Assembly: GCA_048268885.1 (NCBI GenBank)
Contig: JBLWUP010000034.1
Span: 1-64,000 of the forward strand
Reading direction: 5' to 3'
Origin: Pelagibius sp048268885
GTDB taxonomy: Bacteria; Pseudomonadota; Alphaproteobacteria; Kiloniellales; Kiloniellaceae
Length of the DNA stretch: 64,000 nucleotides
The position numbers and the translations under genes are program-made. Position 1 is the first letter of the stretch. Every line of letters starts with the position of its first letter. The notes under the pieces were generated by a model that did no database searches, was not told where the DNA came from, and saw only the letters and a program-made list of their open reading frames with translations. Shown piece by piece: positions 8,127 through 15,669 of this stretch.

Positions 8127-8615
8127 ATGCACGCCGTTTCCACGAATTCGCCCAGGTCCCTCCTGCAGTTTCTCGCCTTCGCCTTGCCTCTGGTCTGCGT
8201 TCTCGCCGCTTGCGGCACGGCTGGCAATCAGAACGGAGCTGGCAGCAGCGCTAGTACGTCGAGCAATCGCGGCCTTCCCGCCGTTCTGGAAGAGGCAAGG
8301 CGCAGTCCGGAAAAGCGTTCCGAGGCAGAGAACTATTGCATGTTTTCGGTTTCGCAGAGCAACGGCGACTTTCCGATAAAGGCCTTCCTTGCAGGGGTGC
8401 TCGACGTCGCGGAGGAAGACGTCGTGCGGAACTTCTGTGCGGCTTTGGTCGAAGCGGTCATCTCCAACGACCTGAGCGAGGAGCAGATTCTGGTCTTCAC
8501 GGAACCCCGCGACGAACGTGGCTTCACCGCCCTGGGTGTTTTCCTCGGAAAGGTGATCGCAGCACATGAGCGTCTCAAGACCCAGCAGGCGATGGGTACG
8601 CAGACCGGCTCCTGA
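8127..8615 (+). CDS. Small putative lipoprotein, paralogue of the preceding gene
   Basis: A 162-residue protein with a lipoprotein signal: a hydrophobic run then LVCVLAAC, giving a lipidated Cys29. After a Gly/Ser/Asn-rich linker, two cysteines (ENYCMFSV and NFCAALVE) align with those of the previous gene, as does the helix pattern between and after them. The likely role is a small periplasmic, membrane-anchored protein, function unknown. An in-frame GTG at 8115 overlaps the previous stop as GTGA, which would give translational coupling; the ATG at 8127 is the plainer choice. Neither start has a strong ribosome site. Confidence 0.65.
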   Translation: MHAVSTNSPRSLLQFLAFALPLVCVLAACGTAGNQNGAGSSASTSSNRGLPAVLEEARRSPEKRSEAENYCMFSVSQSNGDFPIKAFLAGVLDVAEEDVVRNFCAALVEAVISNDLSEEQILVFTEPRDERGFTALGVFLGKVIAAHERLKTQQAMGTQTGS

Positions 8616-8656
8616 GTTCGCAGCGATAATGCGCGGCGGCGGGACTCGCTGAACGG

Positions 8657-9652
8657 ATGATCTGGGAAATTATCGTCGGGCTGGAGGGATCTCCGGCAGG
8701 GCCCCTCGCCGTGCTGCTGCTCGCCATGGCCGTCGACCTGCTGGTGGGGGATCCGCGCTGGCTCTATCGCCTGCTGCCGCATCCGGTGGTGCTGCTGGGC
8801 CATGCGGTCGCGGTTCTGGACCGGGCGCTGAACCGCCAGAGCCTGCCGCGCGGCCGCCGCATCCTGCTCGGCGCCTTCTGCACCGTGGTGGTCGTCGGTC
8901 TGGCCGGCGGGATCGGCGCGGCGCTCCATCAGCTGCTGACTGGCCTGTCCTTCGGCTGGATCATCGAGGGCCTGCTGGCGAGCAGCCTGCTCGCCTTCCG
9001 CGGCCTCTACGACGCCGTGCGGCGCGTCGCCCGGGGTCTCGCCGAAAGCCTGGAGGCCGGGCGCGCGGCGGTCAGCCACATCGTCGGGCGCGACCCGGCC
9101 AGCCTGGACGCCGCCGCCGTGGCCCGGGCCGCCGCCGAGTCCGCCGCGGAGAACTTCTCCGACGGCTTCGTCGCACCGGTCTTCTGGTTCCTGCTGTTTG
9201 GCCTGCCGGGCCTCCTCGCCTACAAGGCGGTGAACACCCTGGACAGCATGATCGGCCACAAGAACGCGCGCTACGAGGCCTTCGGCAAGACCGCCGCTCG
9301 GCTCGACGACGCGGTAAACTTTCTGCCCGCGCGCCTCGCCGGCCTGCTCTTCGTGCTTGCCGCCTGGCTGCTGCCCGCGGCGCGCGGCGGCGCGGCCTGG
9401 AAGACCATGCGGCGCGACGCCCCGAAGCACCGCTCGCCCAATGCCGGCTGGCAGGAAGCCGCCCTCGCCGGCGCGCTCGGCCTCGCGCTGGCGGGACCGC
9501 GCCAATACGGCGGCCAGGTGGTGGAGGATCACTGGATGGGCGACGGCCGCAGCGCGGTGACCGCCGAAGACCTGGGCCGCGTGCTCGACCTTTATCTGAC
9601 CGCCGGCGGCCTGCTCTTCGCCGCCGTCATGGCCGGCCTGCTACTGGCTTGA
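8657..9652 (+). CDS. cobD: Adenosylcobinamide-phosphate synthase (CobD/CbiB)
   Basis: An inner-membrane enzyme that joins adenosylcobyric acid to the aminopropanol arm in cobalamin synthesis. The 331-residue length, the N-terminal MAVDLLVGDPRWLYRLLPHPV segment, the AAESAAENFSDGFVAP signature (about residues 155-170), NTLDSMIGHKN and the C-terminal RQYGGQVVEDHWMG are typical of the CbiB family. Several hydrophobic segments agree with membrane location. The gene converges with cobU and their ends overlap by 12 bases. Together they mark an assembly/salvage portion of the B12 pathway; the rest of the pathway is not in this window. Confidence 0.94.
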   Translation: MIWEIIVGLEGSPAGPLAVLLLAMAVDLLVGDPRWLYRLLPHPVVLLGHAVAVLDRALNRQSLPRGRRILLGAFCTVVVVGLAGGIGAALHQLLTGLSFGWIIEGLLASSLLAFRGLYDAVRRVARGLAESLEAGRAAVSHIVGRDPASLDAAAVARAAAESAAENFSDGFVAPVFWFLLFGLPGLLAYKAVNTLDSMIGHKNARYEAFGKTAARLDDAVNFLPARLAGLLFVLAAWLLPAARGGAAWKTMRRDAPKHRSPNAGWQEAALAGALGLALAGPRQYGGQVVEDHWMGDGRSAVTAEDLGRVLDLYLTAGGLLFAAVMAGLLLA

Positions 9653-10177
9653 GGGCTTCATCCGCAGCGGCAGCCCGGCGGCCATGAAGACCACCGACTG
9701 CGCCGCCGCGGCGACGGCCTGGTTCAGCCGCCCGGCGTCGTCGCGGAAGCGCCGCGCCAGGGCATTGTCCGGCACGATGCCGAGGCCGACCTCGTTGGAC
9801 ACGAAGATCACCGGGCCGGCCAGCTCCGGCAGGGCGGCGAGCAGTTTCCCACATTCATTTTCCACATCAAGTTTGGCAAACAAGATGTTGGAAAGCCATA
9901 GAGTAAGGCAATCCACCAAGACCACCCTGTCGGATAAGGCCGCGGCCCTCAGCGCGCCCGCCAGGTCCAGGGGCGCCTCTTCGGTACGCCAGCGTGCGCC
10001 CCGCCGGCGCCGATGCTCGGCGATACGCGCGGCCATCTCCGCGTCCCCGGCGGTCGCGGTCGCCAGGTAGACGCAAGGGCCCGGCCGGCCCTCGGCCAGC
10101 TGCTCGGCGTAGGTCGATTTCCCGGAGCGGGCGCCGCCGAGGACCAGGGTGACGGGCGGCAGTTCTGAAGCGGTCAT
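9641..10177 (-). CDS. cobU: Bifunctional adenosylcobinamide kinase / adenosylcobinamide-phosphate guanylyltransferase
   Basis: Phosphorylates adenosylcobinamide and then transfers GMP to it, making AdoCbi-GDP for the nucleotide loop of vitamin B12. The 178-residue protein has a P-loop GGARSGKS at residues 14-21. His55 in RIAEHRRRR is the likely GMP-accepting histidine by comparison with CobU. VLVDCLTLWLSN is the Walker B-like strand and VSNEVGLGIVP is a family signature. It lies tail-to-tail with cobD. No B12 riboswitch is recognisable upstream, only a GC hairpin, so regulation is unknown. Confidence 0.94.
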   Translation of the reverse strand: MTASELPPVTLVLGGARSGKSTYAEQLAEGRPGPCVYLATATAGDAEMAARIAEHRRRRGARWRTEEAPLDLAGALRAAALSDRVVLVDCLTLWLSNILFAKLDVENECGKLLAALPELAGPVIFVSNEVGLGIVPDNALARRFRDDAGRLNQAVAAAAQSVVFMAAGLPLRMKPSSQ

Positions 10178-10218
10178 AGCTTGCGACGTGGGCTGGAATT
10201 GGCGAGAGTGGCGGCGGC

Positions 10219-10238
10219 CGCGGCAGTGTGCTGCCGCG
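10219..10238. other. Perfect 8-bp stem-loop upstream of cobU
   Basis: CGCGGCAG-TGTG-CTGCCGCG forms a strong hairpin in the 231-base gap between the divergent cobU and secreted-protein genes. It has no T tract. It could sit in the cobU leader or be a protein-binding dyad. I see no B12-box motif around it. Confidence 0.3.
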
Positions 10239-10408
10239 TGGGAGGACTGTCCATATCAGGGCTCACAACGACTGGCCCATAACTGCTGGCCAAGAATCGG
10301 TCGAACGCAGTAGGTCTAAGAGGGTTGAGACCCTCCCGCAAGGGAAGGCGTGGATAGAATAATGAGGTCAGAGGCGGGCGTCGCCGCCCACCGAACAGGG
10401 GACGTTGA

Positions 10409-11956
10409 ATGATGCGTTTTCGCGTAGGGCGAATTTTCGGTTCCAGGACAAACAGCCGGCGGCGTCTGCTGGCTGCCGCGACGGCGGTGGCATTGCTGCC
10501 CGTGGCAGCAGCGGCGCAGGAACCGGGACCTGGGTCGGCCGGCGTGACTTTCTATACCGGCCCGAACTACACCGGCAGTTCCAAGACCCTGACCCTGGCG
10601 CCGGATCAGCCCTATGCCGCCATCCCCTTCGTCGGCGACGAGTTGAACGAGAAGATCGCCTCGCTGCGCGCCGACCCGCAGATCGGCACCATCCTGTTCC
10701 AGCGCCCCTACTTCGCCAGCCGCGACGATGCCTGCGGCCCCAACCTGGGCACCGCCGACGACCCCAAGGCCTGGTGGCGGGGGCTGACCGCGGACTTCGA
10801 GCCGCCTTTCGCCGGCAACCAGGCTTACGAAACCGCCGAGATGCAGGACGACGACTATTCCTCGGTCATCGCCTATCGCCGCGAGCTCGGCCCGCCGCCC
10901 GGCTTCCTGCTGATGCAGCGGCGCAGCTACTACAACCGAAGCTGCGAACGCTCTGCGGACCAGAGCTACTTCAACCGCCTCTTCGTGCCGGTCCCCAATC
11001 CGCCGCAGCGCGAAGCCTGCACCGACTTGGCCACGCCCGCCAACACCACCGGCGCCGGTGCCGACGCCCCGCGCTTTGCGCGCCTCACCGATGCCGTGGC
11101 GCTCTACCCGGAGGCCTTCAGCAGCAGCTACCAGGGCATCGACCACCGTTTCGTCCTGACGATCTTCGATGGTCCCGGCTGCAGCGGCGCCTCGATCACC
11201 CTGCCGAGCCAGGAAGGCGGCCGCCCGGCCGAGTACCGCCTCTCGGACTACGAATTCGACCGCAAGGCCAAGTCGGTGATGGTCCGCTATCAGCGGGGTC
11301 CGCTGGACCGCTATCTGGATCAGGCGGCAGCGCCCGCCCAGGCCGCCCTGACCCCGGCGACCCCGGCCCCGGCGGCCCCCGCGGCCCCACCGGCGGCCGC
11401 CCCCGCGCCGCAGGCCGCCGTTCCGGTACCGGCGCCCTCACCGGCGCCGATGGACGCGCCGGCCGCACCGCCGCAGCCGCAGGCGGCCCCCGTGGCGCCG
11501 GCGCCCACCCCTGCCGCTGAAGCGCCTGCCGCATCAGCTCCAGCCGCCGAAGCTCCCGCCGCGCCCGCCCCGGTGTCCGGCGGCCTGCAGCCGGCCCCGC
11601 CGAGCGCGCCACCGCAGCCGCAGCAGGAGGCCTTGCAGCCCGCGCCGGAGCCCACCGTGATACCCACGGTGCCGGTCGTTCCCACGGTGCCCGCGCAGCC
11701 GAGCGGCCCGCAGGAAGAAACCTTCCGCTTCCCGGTGCACCAGGTCTACCGCCTGAACTTCTGCCTCGCCAATGACCAGGGCTGCGGCGAGCCGGCGGCT
11801 AACCAGTGGTGCGAGGAGCGCGGCTTCACCCGGGCCAGCCGCTGGACCCGTGAAGACAACATCGGGGCGCTCTACCCCACCGTCTTCATCGGCGACGGCG
11901 CGATCTGCGACAAGTTCCTCTGCGACGGCTTCGAGGAGATCACCTGCACCCGCTAG
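10409..11956 (+). CDS. Secreted protein with betagamma-crystallin-like domains, Pro/Ala linker and Cys-rich C-terminal domain
   Basis: A 515-residue exported protein. A signal peptide ends near AAAAQE (about residue 38). Residues 45-105 (VTFYTGPNYTGSSKTL, then ELNEKIASLRA) and about 245-305 (TIFDGPGCSGASITL, then FDRKAKSVMV) show the aromatic-x-G and late D/N-x-x-x-S pattern of betagamma-crystallin Greek keys. Residues 310-435 are an almost pure Ala/Pro/Gln linker. The last 80 residues carry six cysteines in a pattern (NFCLAND-GCG, QWCEERGF, AICDKFLCDGF, EITC) shared with small secreted domains of unknown function. A calcium-binding structural role in the periplasm or outside is plausible but inferred. 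Its stop codon lies inside a CTAGAGCA repeat. Confidence 0.72.
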   Translation: MMRFRVGRIFGSRTNSRRRLLAAATAVALLPVAAAAQEPGPGSAGVTFYTGPNYTGSSKTLTLAPDQPYAAIPFVGDELNEKIASLRADPQIGTILFQRPYFASRDDACGPNLGTADDPKAWWRGLTADFEPPFAGNQAYETAEMQDDDYSSVIAYRRELGPPPGFLLMQRRSYYNRSCERSADQSYFNRLFVPVPNPPQREACTDLATPANTTGAGADAPRFARLTDAVALYPEAFSSSYQGIDHRFVLTIFDGPGCSGASITLPSQEGGRPAEYRLSDYEFDRKAKSVMVRYQRGPLDRYLDQAAAPAQAALTPATPAPAAPAAPPAAAPAPQAAVPVPAPSPAPMDAPAAPPQPQAAPVAPAPTPAAEAPAASAPAAEAPAAPAPVSGGLQPAPPSAPPQPQQEALQPAPEPTVIPTVPVVPTVPAQPSGPQEETFRFPVHQVYRLNFCLANDQGCGEPAANQWCEERGFTRASRWTREDNIGALYPTVFIGDGAICDKFLCDGFEEITCTR

Positions 11957-11987
11957 AGCAGATCAGGTTCCGGCAGCCGCGCTGCCG
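11953..11987. repeat. CTAGAGCA repeat, partial copy (A)
   Basis: The sequence CTAGAGCAGATCAGG begins one base before the TAG stop of the preceding gene and supplies that stop. It matches the left arm of the fuller copy at 14369. It is followed by an 8-bp stem CCGGCAGC-CGC-GCTGCCGG rather than by the rest of that element, so it looks like a half element or a recombined copy. Confidence 0.5.
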
Positions 11988-11989
11988 GC

Positions 11990-12034
11990 AAAGAAAAAGG
12001 GCCCGCTCCTTGGAGCGGGGCCGCTTTCTTTTGC
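11990..12034. terminator. Bidirectional intrinsic terminator
   Basis: A GC-rich stem (GGCCCGCTCC pairing with GGAGCGGGGCC, loop TT, one bulge) is flanked by AAGAAAAA on the left and CTTTCTTTT on the right. It can therefore stop transcripts from both the betagamma-crystallin-like gene and the convergent TPR gene. Confidence 0.85.
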
Positions 12035-12038
12035 GGGG

Positions 12039-12084
12039 TCGTTTGGGGGCTCTGCGGAGTCTACTGCGATCTCCCCCCAAACGA
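12039..12084. repeat. Long inverted repeat between convergent genes
   Basis: TCGTTTGGGGG (12039-12049) is exactly complementary to CCCCCAAACGA (12074-12084), with a 24-base loop. It lies directly after the bidirectional terminator and before the TPR gene stop. Its role is unknown; it could reinforce termination or protect an RNA 3' end. Confidence 0.55.
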
Positions 12085-12098
12085 TCTCCCCCAGGCGA

Positions 12099-13328
12099 TC
12101 AGGCGCTGCCCGAACTGCTGTTGACCAGCAGCATGGAGAGGCTGACCTCGCCGGGCTGGAACATCGCGCCGAGTTCCATGGGATCGACGCTAATCTCGCC
12201 GAGCTCGCCGCTCTGGGCCGGCGCCTCGACCGCAGACCCTGCGGCCGGACCTACAGAGGGTCCTGCGGCAGGCGCCTCGGCGGCAGGCTCCTGGCCGATC
12301 AGGGCACCCGGCTCGAAATCGGCCCACTCCGGCGGCGCCATGAGGCGCTCCGCCGCGGCCAGGATCGCCGAGCTCTCGTGCAGCGGACGCGTGCTGGACT
12401 GCCGCGGCTGACCCGCGGTGCTGGGCTGCGGCACGAAGAGCGGCGTCGGCGCTCCCTCCTTGGCCGGCAGCGCCGGGGCCTTCGGCGCCATGGGCTCCGC
12501 CATGCCCTCCTCGGGCTCCAGCGCCTCCGACTTCACCGGCTGGACTATCGGCGACGCGGGCGGCGCAGCGGACGGCGTCTCGACCGCGGCGCCGGCCGCG
12601 GGCGTCTCCATCCCGGCCGGGGCCGCCATGCTGCGCGACGCGTAGGCCGCCTCCAGATTGCGCAGCACCGTCTGGTGGGCCTCCGGATCGACCGCGAGCG
12701 CGGCCAGCACCTCGATGGCTTCGTCGCGCTGACCGTTCAGCGCCAGGGAAAGGCCGAGATTGTTGCGCAGGGAATGATTGTTCGGATCGTGCTTCAGGGC
12801 GGAACGGTAGAGGGCCTGCGCCGCCTGATGCTCGCCCGCCTGGTCCCGGATGATGCCCAGCGCGTTGTAGGGCCGCGGATCCTTCGGATTGCTCTGGATG
12901 GCGTAGTTGAACTGCGCCGCCGCCATGGAAGTGTCGCCCATCTCCATGTAGAGCTTGCCGAGACTGTAGCGGGCCTCGTGATGCTTCGGGTGCTGTTCCA
13001 GCAGCGAGACGTAGGTCTGCTCCGCCGCCTGCTTGCGATCCAGCTTGTGGAGGATCGAGGCGATCTTCATGACCGCCTCGGGGTCGTCCGGATTGATCTC
13101 GTGCGCCCGGGCGCAGAGGCCCAGGGCCGTCACCATCTCACCCTTGTCGGCCAGACGATCACAGTAGCTGACCAGGCGCTCGGCCCTGCTGACCGGGTCC
13201 TTGCCGAAGCCCGCCGGCGCGACCGTGGCGGCCTGTTGCGGGTTGCTGGCGCAGCCCACGGTGAACCCCGCCAAGGCCAGAACGCCCGCGAGCCGCACCA
13301 GATGGCGGCCGATGGTTCCTGTCGTCAT
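12099..13328 (-). CDS. TPR lipoprotein, TadD-like
   Basis: A 409-residue protein with a lipoprotein signal (LALAGFTVGC, Cys26) and at least five tetratricopeptide repeats between about residues 45 and 235, for example ALGLCARAHEINPDDPEAV, AEQTYVSLLEQHPKHHEA and AAQFNYAIQSNPKDPRPY. The C-terminal 170 residues are Ala/Pro/Glu-rich and probably unstructured. The layout resembles TadD/Flp-pilus assembly TPR lipoproteins, but no other tad gene is nearby, so a general envelope scaffold role is as likely. The start at 13328 begins the signal peptide and has GGAG upstream; a longer frame to 13373 is open but less likely. Confidence 0.8.
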   Translation of the reverse strand: MTTGTIGRHLVRLAGVLALAGFTVGCASNPQQAATVAPAGFGKDPVSRAERLVSYCDRLADKGEMVTALGLCARAHEINPDDPEAVMKIASILHKLDRKQAAEQTYVSLLEQHPKHHEARYSLGKLYMEMGDTSMAAAQFNYAIQSNPKDPRPYNALGIIRDQAGEHQAAQALYRSALKHDPNNHSLRNNLGLSLALNGQRDEAIEVLAALAVDPEAHQTVLRNLEAAYASRSMAAPAGMETPAAGAAVETPSAAPPASPIVQPVKSEALEPEEGMAEPMAPKAPALPAKEGAPTPLFVPQPSTAGQPRQSSTRPLHESSAILAAAERLMAPPEWADFEPGALIGQEPAAEAPAAGPSVGPAAGSAVEAPAQSGELGEISVDPMELGAMFQPGEVSLSMLLVNSSSGSA

Positions 13329-13621
13329 ACCTGAATACTCCGCATCGCATTGGGTTAGAGAGCGCCACGACACCGGCCTGCGGGATACGCGATACGCAAG
13401 CGGTGCCGGAGCCCTTTCCCATCAAGGCAAAGCATAGGACTTGGGTACTTAAGGGAAGGCTAAGGCATTCAAAACATTTGAGAGATGTCTTAGTCAGTCG
13501 CCCGGCCGACGGTCCCCGGCCAAGTAAACCACCGGACAATTTAATTGTGCGAAAACTCATTCTTAATCTACCGATGCGATCCTAGCCTGAGTGACATGTA
13601 GTCCACGCCAGGTTCAGCAAG

Positions 13622-13702
13622 ATGCTCGTACGCCTCATCCTTCTCATCTACTTCGCCCTTTGGGGCCTCACGGCCCTGATCGAAGTCCCCGGTGTCTCCT
13701 GA
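13622..13702 (+). CDS. Possible 26-residue single-span membrane peptide
   Basis: The frame encodes a peptide with an N-terminal arginine followed by a continuous hydrophobic helix (residues 5-22, LILLIYFALWGLTAL) and a short polar end. That is the shape of bacterial membrane microproteins. There is no strong ribosome site upstream and no neighbour to support it, so it may be chance in a GC-rich gap. Confidence 0.25.
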   Translation: MLVRLILLIYFALWGLTALIEVPGVS

Positions 13703-13935
13703 CCCCGGCGCCTTTGCGTGCCCGGACCTCCATCCGGCCGAAGCAGATGCCGCCCCGCCGCCCGGCCCAGGCCTGCCCGCGGCAGAGCGAAAATCAACCC
13801 GACGCTTCCCCGCCAGCCCGGTCATGAAGCCTTTAAGTAAAATGCCGGCGAATATCTCCGTTAACTTGCCACGGCCTGTGACAAGCCTGTGTTCTGCAGT
13901 GCTTCTTCTGTGCGGACATGCAAAGTTTAACTCCG

Positions 13936-13953
13936 AGGTAAGGTTCTTTACCT
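13936..13953. promoter_or_regulatory. Inverted repeat AGGTAA-6-TTACCT upstream of an orphan gene
   Basis: A perfect 6-bp dyad with a 6-base spacer, about 60 bases before the start at 14016. Its position would suit an operator or a leader hairpin. No known regulator motif is assigned. Confidence 0.3.
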
Positions 13954-14015
13954 ACCCTGCTGCACATGCGAAGTCGGGAGCCTTTCTCTCGGAATGCGAT
14001 GGGAGAACTAATTAA

Positions 14016-14261
14016 ATGCCAACAACAAAAACGATAGCGGCGGGGCGTGAGACGCAGGCCGTCGTGACGTCACAAACGACCAGAGTGCGGGCCTTCGTGA
14101 TTCAGGGCGCGCGTCTTCGTTCCTGGAAGACCGTGCTGTTCGCGAGCCTGGGCCGGGAGATCCACAGCCTGCACATTCAGCAGCAGGAGCGCGCTTTCAT
14201 GGCGACGGGCCATGGCGTGAACTATCGCGCCGTGAGCCGCGAGACGGTGACGCTGCACTAG
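14016..14261 (+). CDS. Small hypothetical protein, 81 residues
   Basis: No family recognised. The protein is soluble and basic, with a Thr/Ala-rich start, then RVRAFVIQGARLRSWK, an amphipathic stretch around HSLHIQQQERAF and a His-containing C-terminus. It is likely real because it has a GGGAG ribosome site, an AT-rich upstream region with a dyad, and a strong T-tailed terminator 50 bases after its stop, so it forms a complete single-gene transcription unit. Small, highly expressed stress or regulatory proteins often look like this, but no function can be read from the sequence. Confidence 0.6.
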   Translation: MPTTKTIAAGRETQAVVTSQTTRVRAFVIQGARLRSWKTVLFASLGREIHSLHIQQQERAFMATGHGVNYRAVSRETVTLH

Positions 14262-14313
14262 CCGGGGATCCGGCGCGGGTGGCCCCCAAAGCTGCCCTCC
14301 CCTGAAAGCAGAC

Positions 14314-14345
14314 AGGGCCGCCCCGCAGGCGGCCCTTTCTTTTTG
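14314..14345 (+). terminator. Intrinsic terminator
   Basis: A stem AGGGCCGCC / GGCGGCCCT with a short loop, followed by TTCTTTTT. It ends the transcript of the small gene at 14016-14261. Confidence 0.88.
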
Positions 14346-14368
14346 CGCAGAGGATGGCGGACCCGCGC

Positions 14369-14433
14369 CTAGAGCAGATCAGGGTCGGCTGGAATCGCCG
14401 AAGGCGATCCACCTACCCTGTGAATCCGATCTA
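14369..14433. repeat. CTAGAGCA palindromic repeat, fullest copy (B)
   Basis: A 65-base imperfect palindrome. The outer arms are CTAGAGCAGATCA and TGAATCCGATCTAG, a middle arm pairs CAGGGT with ACCCTG, and the inner arm pairs TGGAATCGCC with GGCGATCCA around the loop GAA. The right end provides the stop codon of the minus-strand gene at 14431. Its first 15 bases match the element at 11953, and its ends resemble the one at 51094. Confidence 0.7.
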
Positions 14434-14814
14434 GCGGCAGCCGTAGGCGCTCCACATGGTGTACTTCAGCTCGTGGGCGATGCACTGCCGGATGCCCTCG
14501 GCATCGCGGTCGCGCTGCTTGAGGCCGCAGGCGGTCTCGACGATCTGGTGCATGCGCCCGCAGGCCTTGGCCTGGTCCCAGCCGCGGCTGGTCGGCCCGA
14601 AACCGCCGAACTCGCCCGCCGCGCCCTGCGCGACCTCCTCGCCGAACAGCGCGACCCCCTTCCACTCCGCCGGGCCGAACAGCCCGCCGTTCACCAGGGC
14701 ATTGAGGGACGACCCCATCGCCAGGACAAAGAGGAAGGCCAGCAGGCGCGGGTGCTGCCAGCGCCCACCGCTGCCTGCCGGCGTCTCGTTCAGACTGTTG
14801 TCGACCGTGGTCAT
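14431..14814 (-). CDS. Small membrane-anchored hypothetical protein
   Basis: A 127-residue protein with an N-terminal cytoplasmic stretch, one membrane segment (about residues 24-42, LLAFLFVLAMGSSLNALV) and a C-terminal region with four cysteines (KACGRMH, ETACGLK, IRQCIAHELK, AYGC), which suggests two disulfides outside the cytoplasm. No family recognised. Its stop codon is formed by the end of the palindromic repeat at 14369-14433. The ATG at 14814 follows GGATGAC. It may be cotranscribed with the exported protein upstream at 14909-15379, about 95 bases away on the same strand. Confidence 0.65.
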   Translation of the reverse strand: MTTVDNSLNETPAGSGGRWQHPRLLAFLFVLAMGSSLNALVNGGLFGPAEWKGVALFGEEVAQGAAGEFGGFGPTSRGWDQAKACGRMHQIVETACGLKQRDRDAEGIRQCIAHELKYTMWSAYGCR

Positions 14815-14908
14815 GTCATCCGCAGGTGGAGATTATTCCTTTGAGGGGGCCTCGGACCCTGTCCCCGACGATAAAGACCCCTCGCTTAGGAATGCGTTAA
14901 GCCCGGCC

Positions 14909-15379
14909 TTACCGGGGTTTGGCGATCTCGTCCGGCTGCAGGTGCCGCAGGACGTAGACCTCGCAGCGCCCGCTGTCCTGCCAGCGCAGGCCATAGACCA
15001 GGCCGGGCACGGCCAGCCCCTCGGGATCGTAGAGGCCCCAGCGCCCGCCGATGACCGCGCCGTGGAGATAGCCGCCGAGGCGCACGGTATAGAGATGCGC
15101 GCGCTGCTGGCGAAAGCGCCCGGCGCGGCACAGCTTGCTGAGGCTCCGGTCGTAGTCGAAGCTCGTCAGCGGCTCCTCCGCCTCGAACAGCAGGAAGGAG
15201 TTGGGCAGCGGGTTGGCCGGCTTCCGCGCCGGCGCCGGCACCGGGGGCAGCCCGCGGGTCTGCAGGCGCTCCGGCCCCACGGGCAGGCGCGCCGGCTCCC
15301 CGGCCCCGGCCGGGAAGAACGGGGCCGGCCCGGCGAGCAGGAGACCGATGCAGATTGCGAGACTCGACAGGATTCGCAT
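14909..15379 (-). CDS. Small secreted hypothetical protein
   Basis: A 156-residue protein with a clear Sec signal peptide (RILSSLAICIGLLLAGPAPFF, cleaved near AGAG). A Pro-rich linker (about 30-60) leads to a compact C-terminal domain with FLLFEAEEPLTSFDYDRSL, then YTVRLGGYLHGAVIGGRWGLYD and VYGLRWQDSGRCEVYVL. The two cysteines could pair. I recognise no family. It sits upstream of another small envelope-type gene on the same strand. Confidence 0.65.
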   Translation of the reverse strand: MRILSSLAICIGLLLAGPAPFFPAGAGEPARLPVGPERLQTRGLPPVPAPARKPANPLPNSFLLFEAEEPLTSFDYDRSLSKLCRAGRFRQQRAHLYTVRLGGYLHGAVIGGRWGLYDPEGLAVPGLVYGLRWQDSGRCEVYVLRHLQPDEIAKPR

Positions 15380-15669
15380 GGCCGCAGGCTACGGCCAAAG
15401 ACTTACCGGACCGTCAAACCGCCCCGGACCGATAAAACCCATGAGAATAGGACAGCAAACCTGTCCCTTTGCCCGCCAACAAACGGCTTCCCATAGGTAT
15501 CCAAACGACTTCGGGCGCTGAGCCATGCGGTTTTCGCAAAGCCATGTTGCATCGCAGCAATTCACTTGCAACCAGCTCGAATCTCACTAATTTTTAACTG
15601 TGCGCTGCAAAAGTGCACAGAGTTTAGGGAGGTGCTCCGCATGAAACACCACAGGAAGGAAGTTTCAAA

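Larger units (their letters stand above)
13329..14015. other. Gene-poor stretch of about 690 bases
   Basis: This gap between the TPR gene and the small protein at 14016 holds no convincing normal gene. It is more AT-rich at both ends than its surroundings. It contains one possible 26-codon membrane peptide (13622-13702, listed separately), a dyad AGGTAA-6-TTACCT at 13936-13953 just ahead of the next gene, and a TTTAACTCCG-type AT-rich stretch that may be the promoter of that gene. An 85-codon minus-strand frame (13568-13825) and a 107-codon plus frame (13692-14015) look compositional. Confidence 0.5.

Noticed and set aside
10178..10408. Possible B12 riboswitch upstream of cobU
   Set aside because: I looked for the B12-box pattern and the conserved core and found neither; only a GC hairpin is present.
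12010..13334. Plus-strand open frames over the TPR gene
   Set aside because: Low-complexity Arg/Gly composition, no motifs; the minus-strand TPR lipoprotein explains the region.
13568..14015. 85-codon minus-strand and 107-codon plus-strand frames in the gap
   Set aside because: No ribosome site, no motif, proline- and glycine-rich composition typical of chance frames.
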